46,347 nucleotides of DNA from a candidate division WOR-3 bacterium. GTDB lineage: Bacteria; Hydrothermota; Tepidihabitantia; SM23-42; JAOAFX01. Of the stretch, positions 15,955 to 23,543 are shown one piece after another. Location: positions 1 to 46,347 of the forward strand of contig JBDRVV010000022.1 of the NCBI GenBank assembly GCA_039802005.1, in the 5' to 3' direction. The notes under the pieces were generated by a model, which had not been told where the DNA came from, made no database searches, and saw nothing but the letters and a program-made list of their open reading frames with translations. Made by a program: the position numbers and the translations under genes. The first letter of the stretch is position 1, and the number at the start of each line of letters is the position of its first letter.

Positions 15955-17223
15955 TTATTCAATGTACTCAACCCCATCCATATAGGGTTTTAAGACATCA
16001 GGAATTTTTATCCTCCCATCTTCAGTCTGATAATTTTCTACAATTCCAATAAATGTTCTTGGTGTTGCGAGTCCTGAACCATTTATTGTATATACATAAT
16101 CAACACCACCTGTTGATTTACGATATCTTATCATCGCCCTTCTTGCCTGATACTGTTCATAACAACTGACCGAAGAAACCTCAAGCCATTCACCCATCCC
16201 TGGTGCGTATACTTCAATATCATAGGTTTTGGCAGAAGCAAAGGTCATATCACCGGTGCACAAAAGCAAAATCCGGTAGGGTAAATTAAGAAGTTTTACG
16301 ACTTCTTCAGCATCATTCAATAATTTCTCGAATTCTTCATATCCGGTTTCCGGTGTAGTATATTTAACAAGTTCCACTTTGTTGAATTGATGAACACGGG
16401 TTATTCCACGAACCTCTTTACCATAAGAACCTGCCTCACGCCGGAAACAAGGTGTGTATGCAGCATAACATATAGGAAGTTCTTTTTCTAAGATAATCTC
16501 TTCACGATGCATATTTGTTAAGGGGACCTCAGCCGTAGGAATAAGATAAAATTCATCGTCCTTGCACTTATACATTTCCGATTCTAATTTTGGCAATTGC
16601 CCGGTTCCATAAAAACAATCAGGGTTATTGAGAATCGGCGGAAATATCTCTTTATACCCATGTTTTTTTGTATGTAAATCAAGAAAGAAATTTATCAATG
16701 CCCGTTCTAATCTTGCACCCATACCTTTATATAGTATAAATCTTGAACCAGCAAGTTTCGGTGCCCTTTTTATATCAAGGATATCAAGAGCCTCACATAT
16801 CTCCCAATGGGGGAGTGGTTTAAATTTGTATTGTGGAGGTTCTTTTAAACCCCTGACAAATTTATTATCGGCACCTGTTTTTCCTGCAGGCACACTGGGA
16901 TGGGGGATATTGGGAAGTAATAACATCAATTCATCAAATTTCTTCTCTATTTGTTTTAGTTCTTCTTCCATTTCTTTTATCTTATCACCAATGACCCGTG
17001 CCTTTTCCATTAATTCGGAGGCATCTTTTTTCTCTCTCTTTAATCTTCCCACTTCTTCAGATAATCTATTCCGCTCTTTTCTTGAATTATCAATTTCAGT
17101 AATTATTGCCCTTCTGTTTTTATCTATCTCAAGTAATTCATCAAGATTGAATTCTATGCCACGATTCTGTAACGCCTGTCTGATTATTTCTGGATTTTCT
17201 CTTAATAATTTCAAATCCAACAT
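15955..17223 (-). CDS. serS: Seryl-tRNA synthetase
   Basis: Charges tRNA-Ser and also tRNA-Sec, so it serves selenocysteine synthesis too. 422 aa. An N-terminal coiled-coil arm (about 25-105, rich in K/E: SRKERNRLSEEVGRLKREKK) precedes the class II core. The core has motif 2 FRREAGSYGKEVRGITRVHQ, TAEVPLTNMHREE, LEVSSVSCYEQYQARR and the C-terminal motif 3 NGSGLATPRTFIGIVENYQ. ATG at 17223 lies 7 nt after its -10 box, so the transcript is nearly leaderless. Convergent with rluD, divergent from selD. Confidence 0.96.
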   Translation of the reverse strand: MLDLKLLRENPEIIRQALQNRGIEFNLDELLEIDKNRRAIITEIDNSRKERNRLSEEVGRLKREKKDASELMEKARVIGDKIKEMEEELKQIEKKFDELMLLLPNIPHPSVPAGKTGADNKFVRGLKEPPQYKFKPLPHWEICEALDILDIKRAPKLAGSRFILYKGMGARLERALINFFLDLHTKKHGYKEIFPPILNNPDCFYGTGQLPKLESEMYKCKDDEFYLIPTAEVPLTNMHREEIILEKELPICYAAYTPCFRREAGSYGKEVRGITRVHQFNKVELVKYTTPETGYEEFEKLLNDAEEVVKLLNLPYRILLLCTGDMTFASAKTYDIEVYAPGMGEWLEVSSVSCYEQYQARRAMIRYRKSTGGVDYVYTINGSGLATPRTFIGIVENYQTEDGRIKIPDVLKPYMDGVEYIE

Positions 17224-17230
17224 ATGAAAA

Positions 17231-17258
17231 AGTATACTCCAAAATCTTCAAAAGTCAA
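17231..17258 (-). promoter_or_regulatory. Promoter of serS (near-leaderless)
   Basis: On the minus strand TTGACT (17258-17253), 16-nt spacer, TATACT (17236-17231), then 7 nt to ATG 17223. Confidence 0.78.
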
Positions 17259-17335
17259 TTGTTGTATCTGTGGGTCCTTTCTTTATTACTTGCCATCACT
17301 ATATAATCGCTTTCAAATAATTGATTTGTTTTTTC

Positions 17336-17363
17336 TTGACTTAAAATACTAAATGTGTATAAT
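17336..17363 (+). promoter_or_regulatory. Promoter of selD
   Basis: TTGACT (17336-17341), 16-nt spacer, TATAAT (17358-17363). Here a 5' leader of about 20 nt remains and carries the ribosome site AAAGGGGGTG (17374-17382) before ATG 17389. Confidence 0.78.
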
Positions 17364-17388
17364 ATGAAAACGAAAGGGGGTGATTGCG

Positions 17389-18408
17389 ATGCCGAAAGGA
17401 TTATTATCCTTCATCAAGTGTGCGGGTTGAGCAAGCAAGATTTCTAAGGCGCAGTTAGCGAAAGCACTTTCACATTTACCGGGAATTGTAGACCCTAATT
17501 TACTCGTTGGGTTGAATACAGCTGATGATGCGGGTGTCTATAAAATAAGTGATAATTTTGCACTCGTTTATACGGTTGATGTTCTTGCTCCAGTCGTAGA
17601 CGACCCATATCTCTTCGGGATGGTTGCAGCAACGAATTGTATCTCAGATATCTACGCAATGGGCGGTGAGCCAAAACTGGCGCTCAATATCGTTGGATTC
17701 CCGGGTAATGGCGACCCCGAGATACTCGGTGAAATCTTAAGGGGTGGTCAAACAAAGGCAAAGGAGGCCGGTGTGACTATCTGCGGTGGCCATACTTTTA
17801 ATTCTGAAGGGATAATGTATGGACTTTCGGTCATCGGTTATATCAATCCCCAGAAGATTGTCACGAATGCAAATGCGAAACCAGGCGACGTAATCCTTCT
17901 TACCAAGCCAATCGGCGTGGGCACGATTATCCAAGCAACCCTTCTTGATAAAGCAGAGGGAATAGATCTGAAGCCCGTTTTTGAAGGAATGACCACTCTT
18001 AATAAAAATGCATCACAGGTAATGCAGGAAGTTGGTGTTGATGCCGCGACTGATATAACTGGTTATGGACTTGTTGGGCATTTAGTGGAAATGGCTGAGG
18101 CGAGCAATGCCGGTATTGAGCTGTATGCATCCAAAATACCCGTTTATCCCGGGGCTATTGAAATTTTAAAGAGTGGTATTGTTGAACCCGGTATCACAAT
18201 GAATATTAAATCTTTTTCAGACCGGGTTGTGAAAGGGAATATAAGCACGGAGATTGGCAATTTGGTTTTTGGTTCTGAGACCTCAGGCGGTCTGGCAATT
18301 GTTATGCCTGAGGAAAAAGTTAATTTATTTATTGAAAAATATCAAAGATCAGTCAGAGATATTGGTCGCATAACAAAAGAACATCCCGGAATATTAAAAA
18401 TCATTTAG
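17389..18408 (+). CDS. selD: Selenide, water dikinase (selenophosphate synthetase), selenoprotein
   Basis: Makes selenophosphate from selenide and ATP, the selenium donor for selenocysteine. 339 aa if the in-frame TGA at 17428-17430 is read as Sec. The N-terminus reads KCAGUASKIS: Sec14 sits where E. coli SelD has catalytic C17, and K17 matches its essential K20. The rest is canonical: LNTADDAGVYKI, YTVDVLAPVVDDPYLFG, CISDIYAMGGEPKLALN, GQTKAKEAGVTICGGHT, DITGYGLVGHLVEMAE. Ribosome site GGGGGTG precedes ATG 17389. A simple ORF finder would start at 17512 and lose the catalytic N-terminus. A hairpin follows the UGA at the right distance. Confidence 0.95.
17441..17463 (+). promoter_or_regulatory. 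Bacterial SECIS-like hairpin in selD
   Basis: CTAA (17444-17447) pairs with TTAG (17455-17458), extended by TTT/AAA across a two-base bulge. The loop GGCGCAG begins with GG, 17 nt after the UGA. Weaker than the other hairpins in this set but at a permitted distance. Confidence 0.5.
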
Positions 18409-18425
18409 TTCATACATTAAAATAA

Positions 18426-18453
18426 TTGACATTAACAAAATTTTTTATATACT
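18426..18453 (+). promoter_or_regulatory. Promoter of ndk (leaderless)
   Basis: TTGACA (18426-18431), 16-nt spacer, TATACT (18448-18453), 6 nt to ATG 18460. It lies just after the selD stop at 18408. Confidence 0.78.
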
Positions 18454-18459
18454 TAAGTT

Positions 18460-18879
18460 ATGGATAAAACATTATTAATCATAAAACCAGATGCAGTAAA
18501 AAGAAATTTGATTGGTAATATATTAAAACATATTATGGATGCTGGATTCAAGATTGTGGCGATGAAGATGGTATGGCTGACAAAAGAACAGGGCGGAAGA
18601 TTCTATGAGATACATAAGGGTAAAGATTTTTATAACTGGCTTGTGGATTTCATTTCATCAGGGCCCGTCGTCGTTGCCTGTTTGAAATATCCTGATGCAC
18701 CCAAAAAACTGCGCGAAGTCGTTGGTGCTACAGATCCAAAAAAGGCTGCACCCGGGACAATCAGAAATCTCTATGGTACATCAGTTGGTGAAAATGTTGT
18801 GCATGCATCAGCACCTGATGAGGACCCTCAACGTGAAATAAATTTCTTTTTCAGTCAACAAGAGATTTTTGATTTTTAA
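18460..18879 (+). CDS. ndk: Nucleoside diphosphate kinase
   Basis: Transfers phosphate from ATP to nucleoside diphosphates. 139 aa. Seen: MDKTLLIIKPDAVKRNLIG, the Kpn-loop region, PGTIRNLYG, and the phospho-histidine H115 in NVVHASAPDEDPQREINFFF (NxxHxSD in the commonest form). No ribosome site fits before ATG 18460. Its 3' end overlaps the start of the next gene by 11 nt. Confidence 0.96.
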   Translation: MDKTLLIIKPDAVKRNLIGNILKHIMDAGFKIVAMKMVWLTKEQGGRFYEIHKGKDFYNWLVDFISSGPVVVACLKYPDAPKKLREVVGATDPKKAAPGTIRNLYGTSVGENVVHASAPDEDPQREINFFFSQQEIFDF

Positions 18880-21031
18880 GCATTTAAAAAGCGTCCATTA
18901 TTTATTAGTATTTCTATTAACAATTATTTCCTGCCCGAGTCCGGGAACCAAAGAAATAATTATTGAGCGAATTCCCGAAAAAGAATTACTTATAGAAGCA
19001 GAACATAATATAAAGGAGAAGCCTCTATATTCTTTTGAACTCTTAAAAAAAGTTCATTCTTCCCAATACAGAATTGATAAAATAAAAATCCTTTTGAATA
19101 TTTATCTTGAACAAAGAGAATATTCAAGGGCATCTGCTTTATTAGATAGTCTGCAAAATGATAATGAAGTAGAAAGTGATTCTTTGTTAAAAAGTCTCTG
19201 CCTGCGGGTCTATCTCAATCAAAAAAATTGGGAGAAGGTTATCAACCTCACCGATGACACACTATTAAAAGGAATTGCATTATACAACCTTGAAAGATAC
19301 AGTGAGGCAATAGAATATTTATCTCAAGTTTCTGACCCGAATGAATATAGACTGATTTATTTATCCCGCTGTTATTATAAATTGAATGACTTTCAGAATG
19401 CCCTGAATATCGCCCTTAAGATTGATTCAATAAGTCCTGCTCTATCTTCGGAGTATCAAAACTTACTTTTTGACCTCTTACTGAGTACTGCAGATATCTC
19501 TTTGATAAAAAAAGAATTGCCTAAAATAAAAGAATCGGCTGCACGTAAATTTCTGTTTCTTAAATTATATGAGCGCGAAAAAGATAAAGTTAATTTTAAA
19601 AAACTTGCCTTTGATTTAATCATAAATAATCCTTCATCTCCAGGTGCAAAGTATTGTATAACAGTTTTGAAACCACAGAATAATAATGAATATAAATTAT
19701 TTGGCAAAGTCGCATTCATCCATAATGATTATCCACTGGCAACAAAGTTTCTAACTAAAGCAGTAAAAGACAGTGATGTAAATTATTATCTTGGTAAAAT
19801 TGCTTATGACCAGCAACAATATAATAGCGCACTGAGCTATTTTCGCAAAAGCAGTCGTATGGAGGCATATTATTACCGCGCGTTGATTTATGAAAATCGT
19901 CAGGATTACCGCTCTGCAATAATCATTTACGATTCATTAATAAATCAATATAAAAATTCTAAATATGCGACAAGGGCATTGAAACGGAAGGCGTTTTTAA
20001 TGGAAGATATGGGTGATACGCTCGGTGCAGTTGAAACATTTGTAAAAGTTAAAGAAAAAACAACGAATTTTCGTGCCGGATTTCAACTTTTTAGAATTGG
20101 AAAGTTAGACCGAGCACTTGAGATATTTTCAAATTATAAGGAACCAGATTTTATATACTGGCAGATTAAAATAAGAGAGAGATTGGACAAAGCCACAGAT
20201 AGTTTACGAAATTTCTTAATCCAGAATTATCCACTTTCTTATTATACATTAATAAAAATTAAAGATGCTGTTCCCTTAGATACTACATCTATTGTCAACT
20301 GGCTTGGACGACTTGGTGATACAATCACGACCTTTGACCAGAAAGATTCTTTACATATCAAAAGGGCAATCAGATATTTCTCTATTGGTGAAAAAAAGTA
20401 TGCTCTCGCTGAACTTGAGTCAATAGAAGATAGATCTTTTGCTGATTTGATTTATCTTAGCAGATTATGTGCTGAATATGGTTATGATTATGGTTCAATA
20501 AAATTCTCTCTTGAATTGAAAAAAAGATTTGAAAATAATATAGATTCAAAAATTTATCCTTTGGAATTCTTGAGATTGCTATATCCTGCACGGTATTTAT
20601 TTTCAATTAAAGAAAACAGTAATGATGTATGGCTCACCCTTGCAATCATCTGGCAGGAGAGTATGTTTGACCCCGGTGCCCGAAGTCGTGCTGATGCAAG
20701 GGGATTAATGCAGATAATTCCTAACACTGGAAGGCTGATTGCCGGTGAGCTCGGGTTGATCGATTACTCACTTTATGACCCATACATCTCAATAAAATTT
20801 GGAACCTATTATTTCAAAAAGATGGTAAATGAATTTAATTCAGTACCGCTTGCCCTTTCTGCCTATAATGCTGGCCCACTAAATTTAAAGAGATGGCTCA
20901 GAAAGAATTCCAATGCAGAACTTGATGAATTCATCGAATTGATTCCCTTCGGTGAGACCAGGGATTATGTAAGGCTTACATTAGCACGCCAGATGATATA
21001 TAAAATGATATGGGGAGATATCCTTGATTAA
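18869..21031 (+). CDS. Lytic transglycosylase lipoprotein with TPR-like repeats (Slt70-like)
   Basis: 720 aa. Signal peptide with lipobox (LLVFLLTIISC), so probably lipid-anchored in the envelope. Residues about 35-560 are helical TPR-like repeats (ALYNLERYSEAIEYLSQV, YYRALIYENRQDYRSAIIIY). The C-terminal SLT domain cleaves the peptidoglycan glycan strand with anhydro-sugar formation: catalytic E597 in IIWQESMFDPGARS, then GLMQIIPNTGRLIA and LALSAYNAGPLNLKRWL. This is the layout of the soluble lytic transglycosylase family. It starts inside the end of ndk (11-nt overlap) and is cotranscribed with it. Confidence 0.9.
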   Translation: MIFKHLKSVHYLLVFLLTIISCPSPGTKEIIIERIPEKELLIEAEHNIKEKPLYSFELLKKVHSSQYRIDKIKILLNIYLEQREYSRASALLDSLQNDNEVESDSLLKSLCLRVYLNQKNWEKVINLTDDTLLKGIALYNLERYSEAIEYLSQVSDPNEYRLIYLSRCYYKLNDFQNALNIALKIDSISPALSSEYQNLLFDLLLSTADISLIKKELPKIKESAARKFLFLKLYEREKDKVNFKKLAFDLIINNPSSPGAKYCITVLKPQNNNEYKLFGKVAFIHNDYPLATKFLTKAVKDSDVNYYLGKIAYDQQQYNSALSYFRKSSRMEAYYYRALIYENRQDYRSAIIIYDSLINQYKNSKYATRALKRKAFLMEDMGDTLGAVETFVKVKEKTTNFRAGFQLFRIGKLDRALEIFSNYKEPDFIYWQIKIRERLDKATDSLRNFLIQNYPLSYYTLIKIKDAVPLDTTSIVNWLGRLGDTITTFDQKDSLHIKRAIRYFSIGEKKYALAELESIEDRSFADLIYLSRLCAEYGYDYGSIKFSLELKKRFENNIDSKIYPLEFLRLLYPARYLFSIKENSNDVWLTLAIIWQESMFDPGARSRADARGLMQIIPNTGRLIAGELGLIDYSLYDPYISIKFGTYYFKKMVNEFNSVPLALSAYNAGPLNLKRWLRKNSNAELDEFIELIPFGETRDYVRLTLARQMIYKMIWGDILD

Positions 21032-21043
21032 AAAGGAGAATTT

Positions 21044-21286
21044 TTGCTGAAACGTGTTTATCTTGCCCAGGATGAATTTGGTGCAATAACAATAAAAGAA
21101 ATGTTAAAGGGACATAACATTGATGCATTAATACGGAGATTTGAAACGACCTGGCTTGATGGTCTACCCAAAATATTAGAAGGTGGCTGGGGTGAAGTTT
21201 TAGTTGATGAAAAAGACTATGAACCAGCCCTTGAATATGTTCAGGAATTTCTCTCACACCCTGCTTCAGATATTGACATTGATTGA
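21044..21286 (+). CDS. Small DUF2007-like protein
   Basis: 80 aa. KRVYLAQDEFGAITIKEMLK, then GHNIDALIRR and a C-terminal VLVDEKDYEPALEYVQEFL fit the small ferredoxin-like DUF2007 (putative signal-transducing) family. Family assignment is by pattern only. TTG 21044 is the start: AAAAGGAG lies 6 nt upstream and no ATG is available. Cotranscribed with the transglycosylase 13 nt upstream. The promoter of the next gene lies inside its 3' end. Confidence 0.72.
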   Translation: MLKRVYLAQDEFGAITIKEMLKGHNIDALIRRFETTWLDGLPKILEGGWGEVLVDEKDYEPALEYVQEFLSHPASDIDID

Positions 21287-21300
21287 GCAATAGTTATAAT
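21273..21300 (+). promoter_or_regulatory. Promoter of the lipoprotein gene at 21306 (leaderless)
   Basis: TTGACA (21273-21278), 16-nt spacer, TATAAT (21295-21300), 5 nt to ATG 21306. The -35 box is within the last codons of the DUF2007-like gene. Confidence 0.78.
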
Positions 21301-21305
21301 AAGTT

Positions 21306-22250
21306 ATGAAACTATTTTGTTCTGAAAAGAAAATTTTTATATTTATTTTTATATGTTTAATATTCCTCAATTGCCCAAAAAGGGTAAGCGTAAAAACAAC
21401 AAAGATTGAAGTTGTGTATCTATCCTCACTCATTGATGATATCAACAATCCTGAGCCCTATCTCTGTGGTGCCAAAAACTTTGAGGGTATTAAGGTCGGC
21501 TATCTCAATTTTGCAACTCCATTTATGTCCCGGATATTTCAGCGATTAGGATTTTATAATATCCTTGACGAAATCCCGCTTGATTTTCTTATTACCAATC
21601 AGCCAGTTTATGGAACAAAATTCTTATCAATTCCTGTTGACCTCGGTTATGGATTTAAAAATTATGAAGGAATTAGGTTTGCAATATTTACCAAATATCG
21701 TGATTCTCTGGGTATTTCAGACCAGGTAAAACTTGCAACGGTAAAAGAGCGGAGTGATGTACTATGGATTGTGGATAAGAAATTATTGAGCTCGCCTCCG
21801 ATCGCGATTGATTTTATTATTCGGGAAAGAACTCTGCAGGATACAATAGTAAAAAAGATAAAGATAAGTCCTGATACTACACTATTGAATACGATAAATA
21901 ACTTCCAACAATTATTATTAAAAACACTCCAGACTAAAATATTTACTGCAAATCAGCCGATAAGCGAATTCATATTTAATAAAATTAAACAGAAATACAA
22001 CACTAATCTGATGATTTACCCTGTAAATATGATAAAAGATAATCTATTAAAAGATTCGCTCACTGTTGCTGAATTTATGGATAAGGTCAATTGTGATACA
22101 AAATTCAAGGTTAAGGAATTGAGTAAATCTGAGGTTAATAAGATTCTGAATGATAAGATATATGCGGTTATTGGCAAAATCACTAAACAGAATATTGTTC
22201 TTATGCCTGACCCTGAAGGTGATTATCTTTTTGACTTGATATTCTATTAA
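21306..22250 (+). CDS. Predicted lipoprotein of unknown function
   Basis: 314 aa. Basic start, hydrophobic stretch and lipobox (IFIFICLIFLNC, Cys near residue 24). After it come several strand-like segments (IEVVYLSSLIDDI, KVGYLNFATPFMSRIFQRLG, DLGYGFKNYEGIRFAIFTKY) and two repeated SxxEVNKI/VAEFMDKV-type helices near the C-terminus. LNFATPFMS and ILWIVDKK-like text hint at a 5'-nucleotidase-like or metallophosphatase-like fold, but the catalytic signatures are missing, so I give no function. It heads a set with a membrane protein and a FecR-like protein. Confidence 0.7.
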   Translation: MKLFCSEKKIFIFIFICLIFLNCPKRVSVKTTKIEVVYLSSLIDDINNPEPYLCGAKNFEGIKVGYLNFATPFMSRIFQRLGFYNILDEIPLDFLITNQPVYGTKFLSIPVDLGYGFKNYEGIRFAIFTKYRDSLGISDQVKLATVKERSDVLWIVDKKLLSSPPIAIDFIIRERTLQDTIVKKIKISPDTTLLNTINNFQQLLLKTLQTKIFTANQPISEFIFNKIKQKYNTNLMIYPVNMIKDNLLKDSLTVAEFMDKVNCDTKFKVKELSKSEVNKILNDKIYAVIGKITKQNIVLMPDPEGDYLFDLIFY

Positions 22251-22253
22251 AAA

Positions 22254-22829
22254 ATGAAAATCAATTATAAAAGACTTCTCTGGGATATATTTATTCTGCT
22301 TTACTCTGCGCTGTTCTTTTATAACTGTCTGAGTCCTTATGAAAACTGGTTTTTCTCTTATTTATATACAATGTTTCTTGTCATCTGGCTCTGCAAAGAA
22401 TATTACCAGAAAAATCTTTTTTTCCAGCCGACTTACATTCCGAACGAAGCCCATAATTATCTATTGCGCGGATTGTTTGCACTATTCTTCTATTCTTCCT
22501 TTGTTTTCGGTATTATCACAATTGTTTGGTGGCATAGGTATAAAATTTTAAACAGTCCGGTCTTACCCATAATTGGAATAATACTTTTGTGTTATGGAAT
22601 ATATTTAAGAGAAAAGAACTTCCGAATGGTTGAAAAAGATAGGCAGACAGTTCTAAAATTTTATATAAGTATTGGGTTCATAATATTCTCAATGGCATTT
22701 GGATATGATTCATATTTTGTGTTTGTATACGCACTATTAATTGGACTCCCTTTGATAATTTTACAGGTTCAGCATTACACAAAAAAAGTTGCAGTTAAGG
22801 TAGGATTCGCTAAAAAGGAGGAAAAATGA
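22254..22829 (+). CDS. Predicted inner-membrane protein
   Basis: 191 aa with about five or six hydrophobic segments (LLWDIFILLYSALFFYNCL, LYTMFLVIWL, LLRGLFALFFYSSFVFGIIT, PVLPIIGIILLCYGIY, FYISIGFIIFSMAFGY, FVFVYALLIGLPLIIL). No catalytic motif is seen and no family is recognised. It starts 3 nt after the upstream lipoprotein gene and overlaps the FecR-like gene as ATGA, so it is part of a three-gene unit. Confidence 0.75.
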   Translation: MKINYKRLLWDIFILLYSALFFYNCLSPYENWFFSYLYTMFLVIWLCKEYYQKNLFFQPTYIPNEAHNYLLRGLFALFFYSSFVFGIITIVWWHRYKILNSPVLPIIGIILLCYGIYLREKNFRMVEKDRQTVLKFYISIGFIIFSMAFGYDSYFVFVYALLIGLPLIILQVQHYTKKVAVKVGFAKKEEK

Positions 22830-23536
22830 ATATCATTGCAGGAATTTTATTTTTATCATTGATTTCAGCAGAAGTGCCAGCAAAGATAACATACCTTGTT
22901 GGCAATGTAATTGTGGAAAGGGGTGGCAAGAAATATACCGGGGTTCTAAATGCCCAGTTGTATGTAAATGATATTATTACAACTTACAGCGAGTCAGTTT
23001 GTGAGATACAATTCTCTGATTATTCTCTGGTCAGAATTGAACCGAATTCAAGTATAAAGATTGAGAAGAAAGAAAAAGTAGACAAGAAATTTTACCAGCG
23101 GATATTCGCTTCAATTGGTGAAGTAATTACCAAGGTCGCAAAATTAAATAAAGGGGATGAGGTTGTTGTAAAGACCGATGCAGCACAGGCATATATAAGG
23201 GGAACGATATTCAAGACCAGTGTTGATAAAGAAGGGAAGAGTTCATTCAGTGTTTTTGCCGGAAAGATAAAGGTGAAAAGTTTAGTTGAAGGGGCAAAAG
23301 AAATATTGCTTGATAAAGACTTCAAGGCAAAGATTGGCAAGGGAGAATTAAAACCCATTGTTGATAAACTGCCCATTGAAGAAATCCAGGCATTTGCAGA
23401 TAAATACAAAGAATTCCTCAACCGCGGTGCAGTGCTTGATTCATTAAGAAAGAAGGCAGAGCAGGAGATAAAGGAGAAAAAAGAAGAACTGATAAAAGAA
23501 GGAAAGAAGAAAATAAAGGGTTGTATCTTCTGGTAA
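22826..23536 (+). CDS. FecR-domain exported protein
   Basis: 236 aa. A signal peptide (IIAGILFLSLISA) is followed by a FecR-type beta domain: ITYLVGNVIVERGGKKY, a VNDIITTYSESVCEIQFSD segment, SLVRIEPNSSIKI, and a VVKTDAAQAYIRGTIFKTSV core. The C-terminal 60 residues form a long charged helix (KKAEQEIKEKKEELIKEGKK). In many phyla single FecR-domain exported proteins have no iron role and bind or sense envelope ligands; the role here is unknown. Ribosome site AAAGGAGG lies before ATG 22826. It ends tail-to-tail with the next gene, with only 7 nt between. Confidence 0.85.
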   Translation: MNIIAGILFLSLISAEVPAKITYLVGNVIVERGGKKYTGVLNAQLYVNDIITTYSESVCEIQFSDYSLVRIEPNSSIKIEKKEKVDKKFYQRIFASIGEVITKVAKLNKGDEVVVKTDAAQAYIRGTIFKTSVDKEGKSSFSVFAGKIKVKSLVEGAKEILLDKDFKAKIGKGELKPIVDKLPIEEIQAFADKYKEFLNRGAVLDSLRKKAEQEIKEKKEELIKEGKKKIKGCIFW

Positions 23537-23543
23537 AGCGACT

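Noticed and set aside
16628-17227. 199-aa plus-strand frame antisense to serS
   Set aside because: Shadow of serS; its translation is rich in Ser and Phe, as expected from the complement of Lys/Glu-rich coding sequence.
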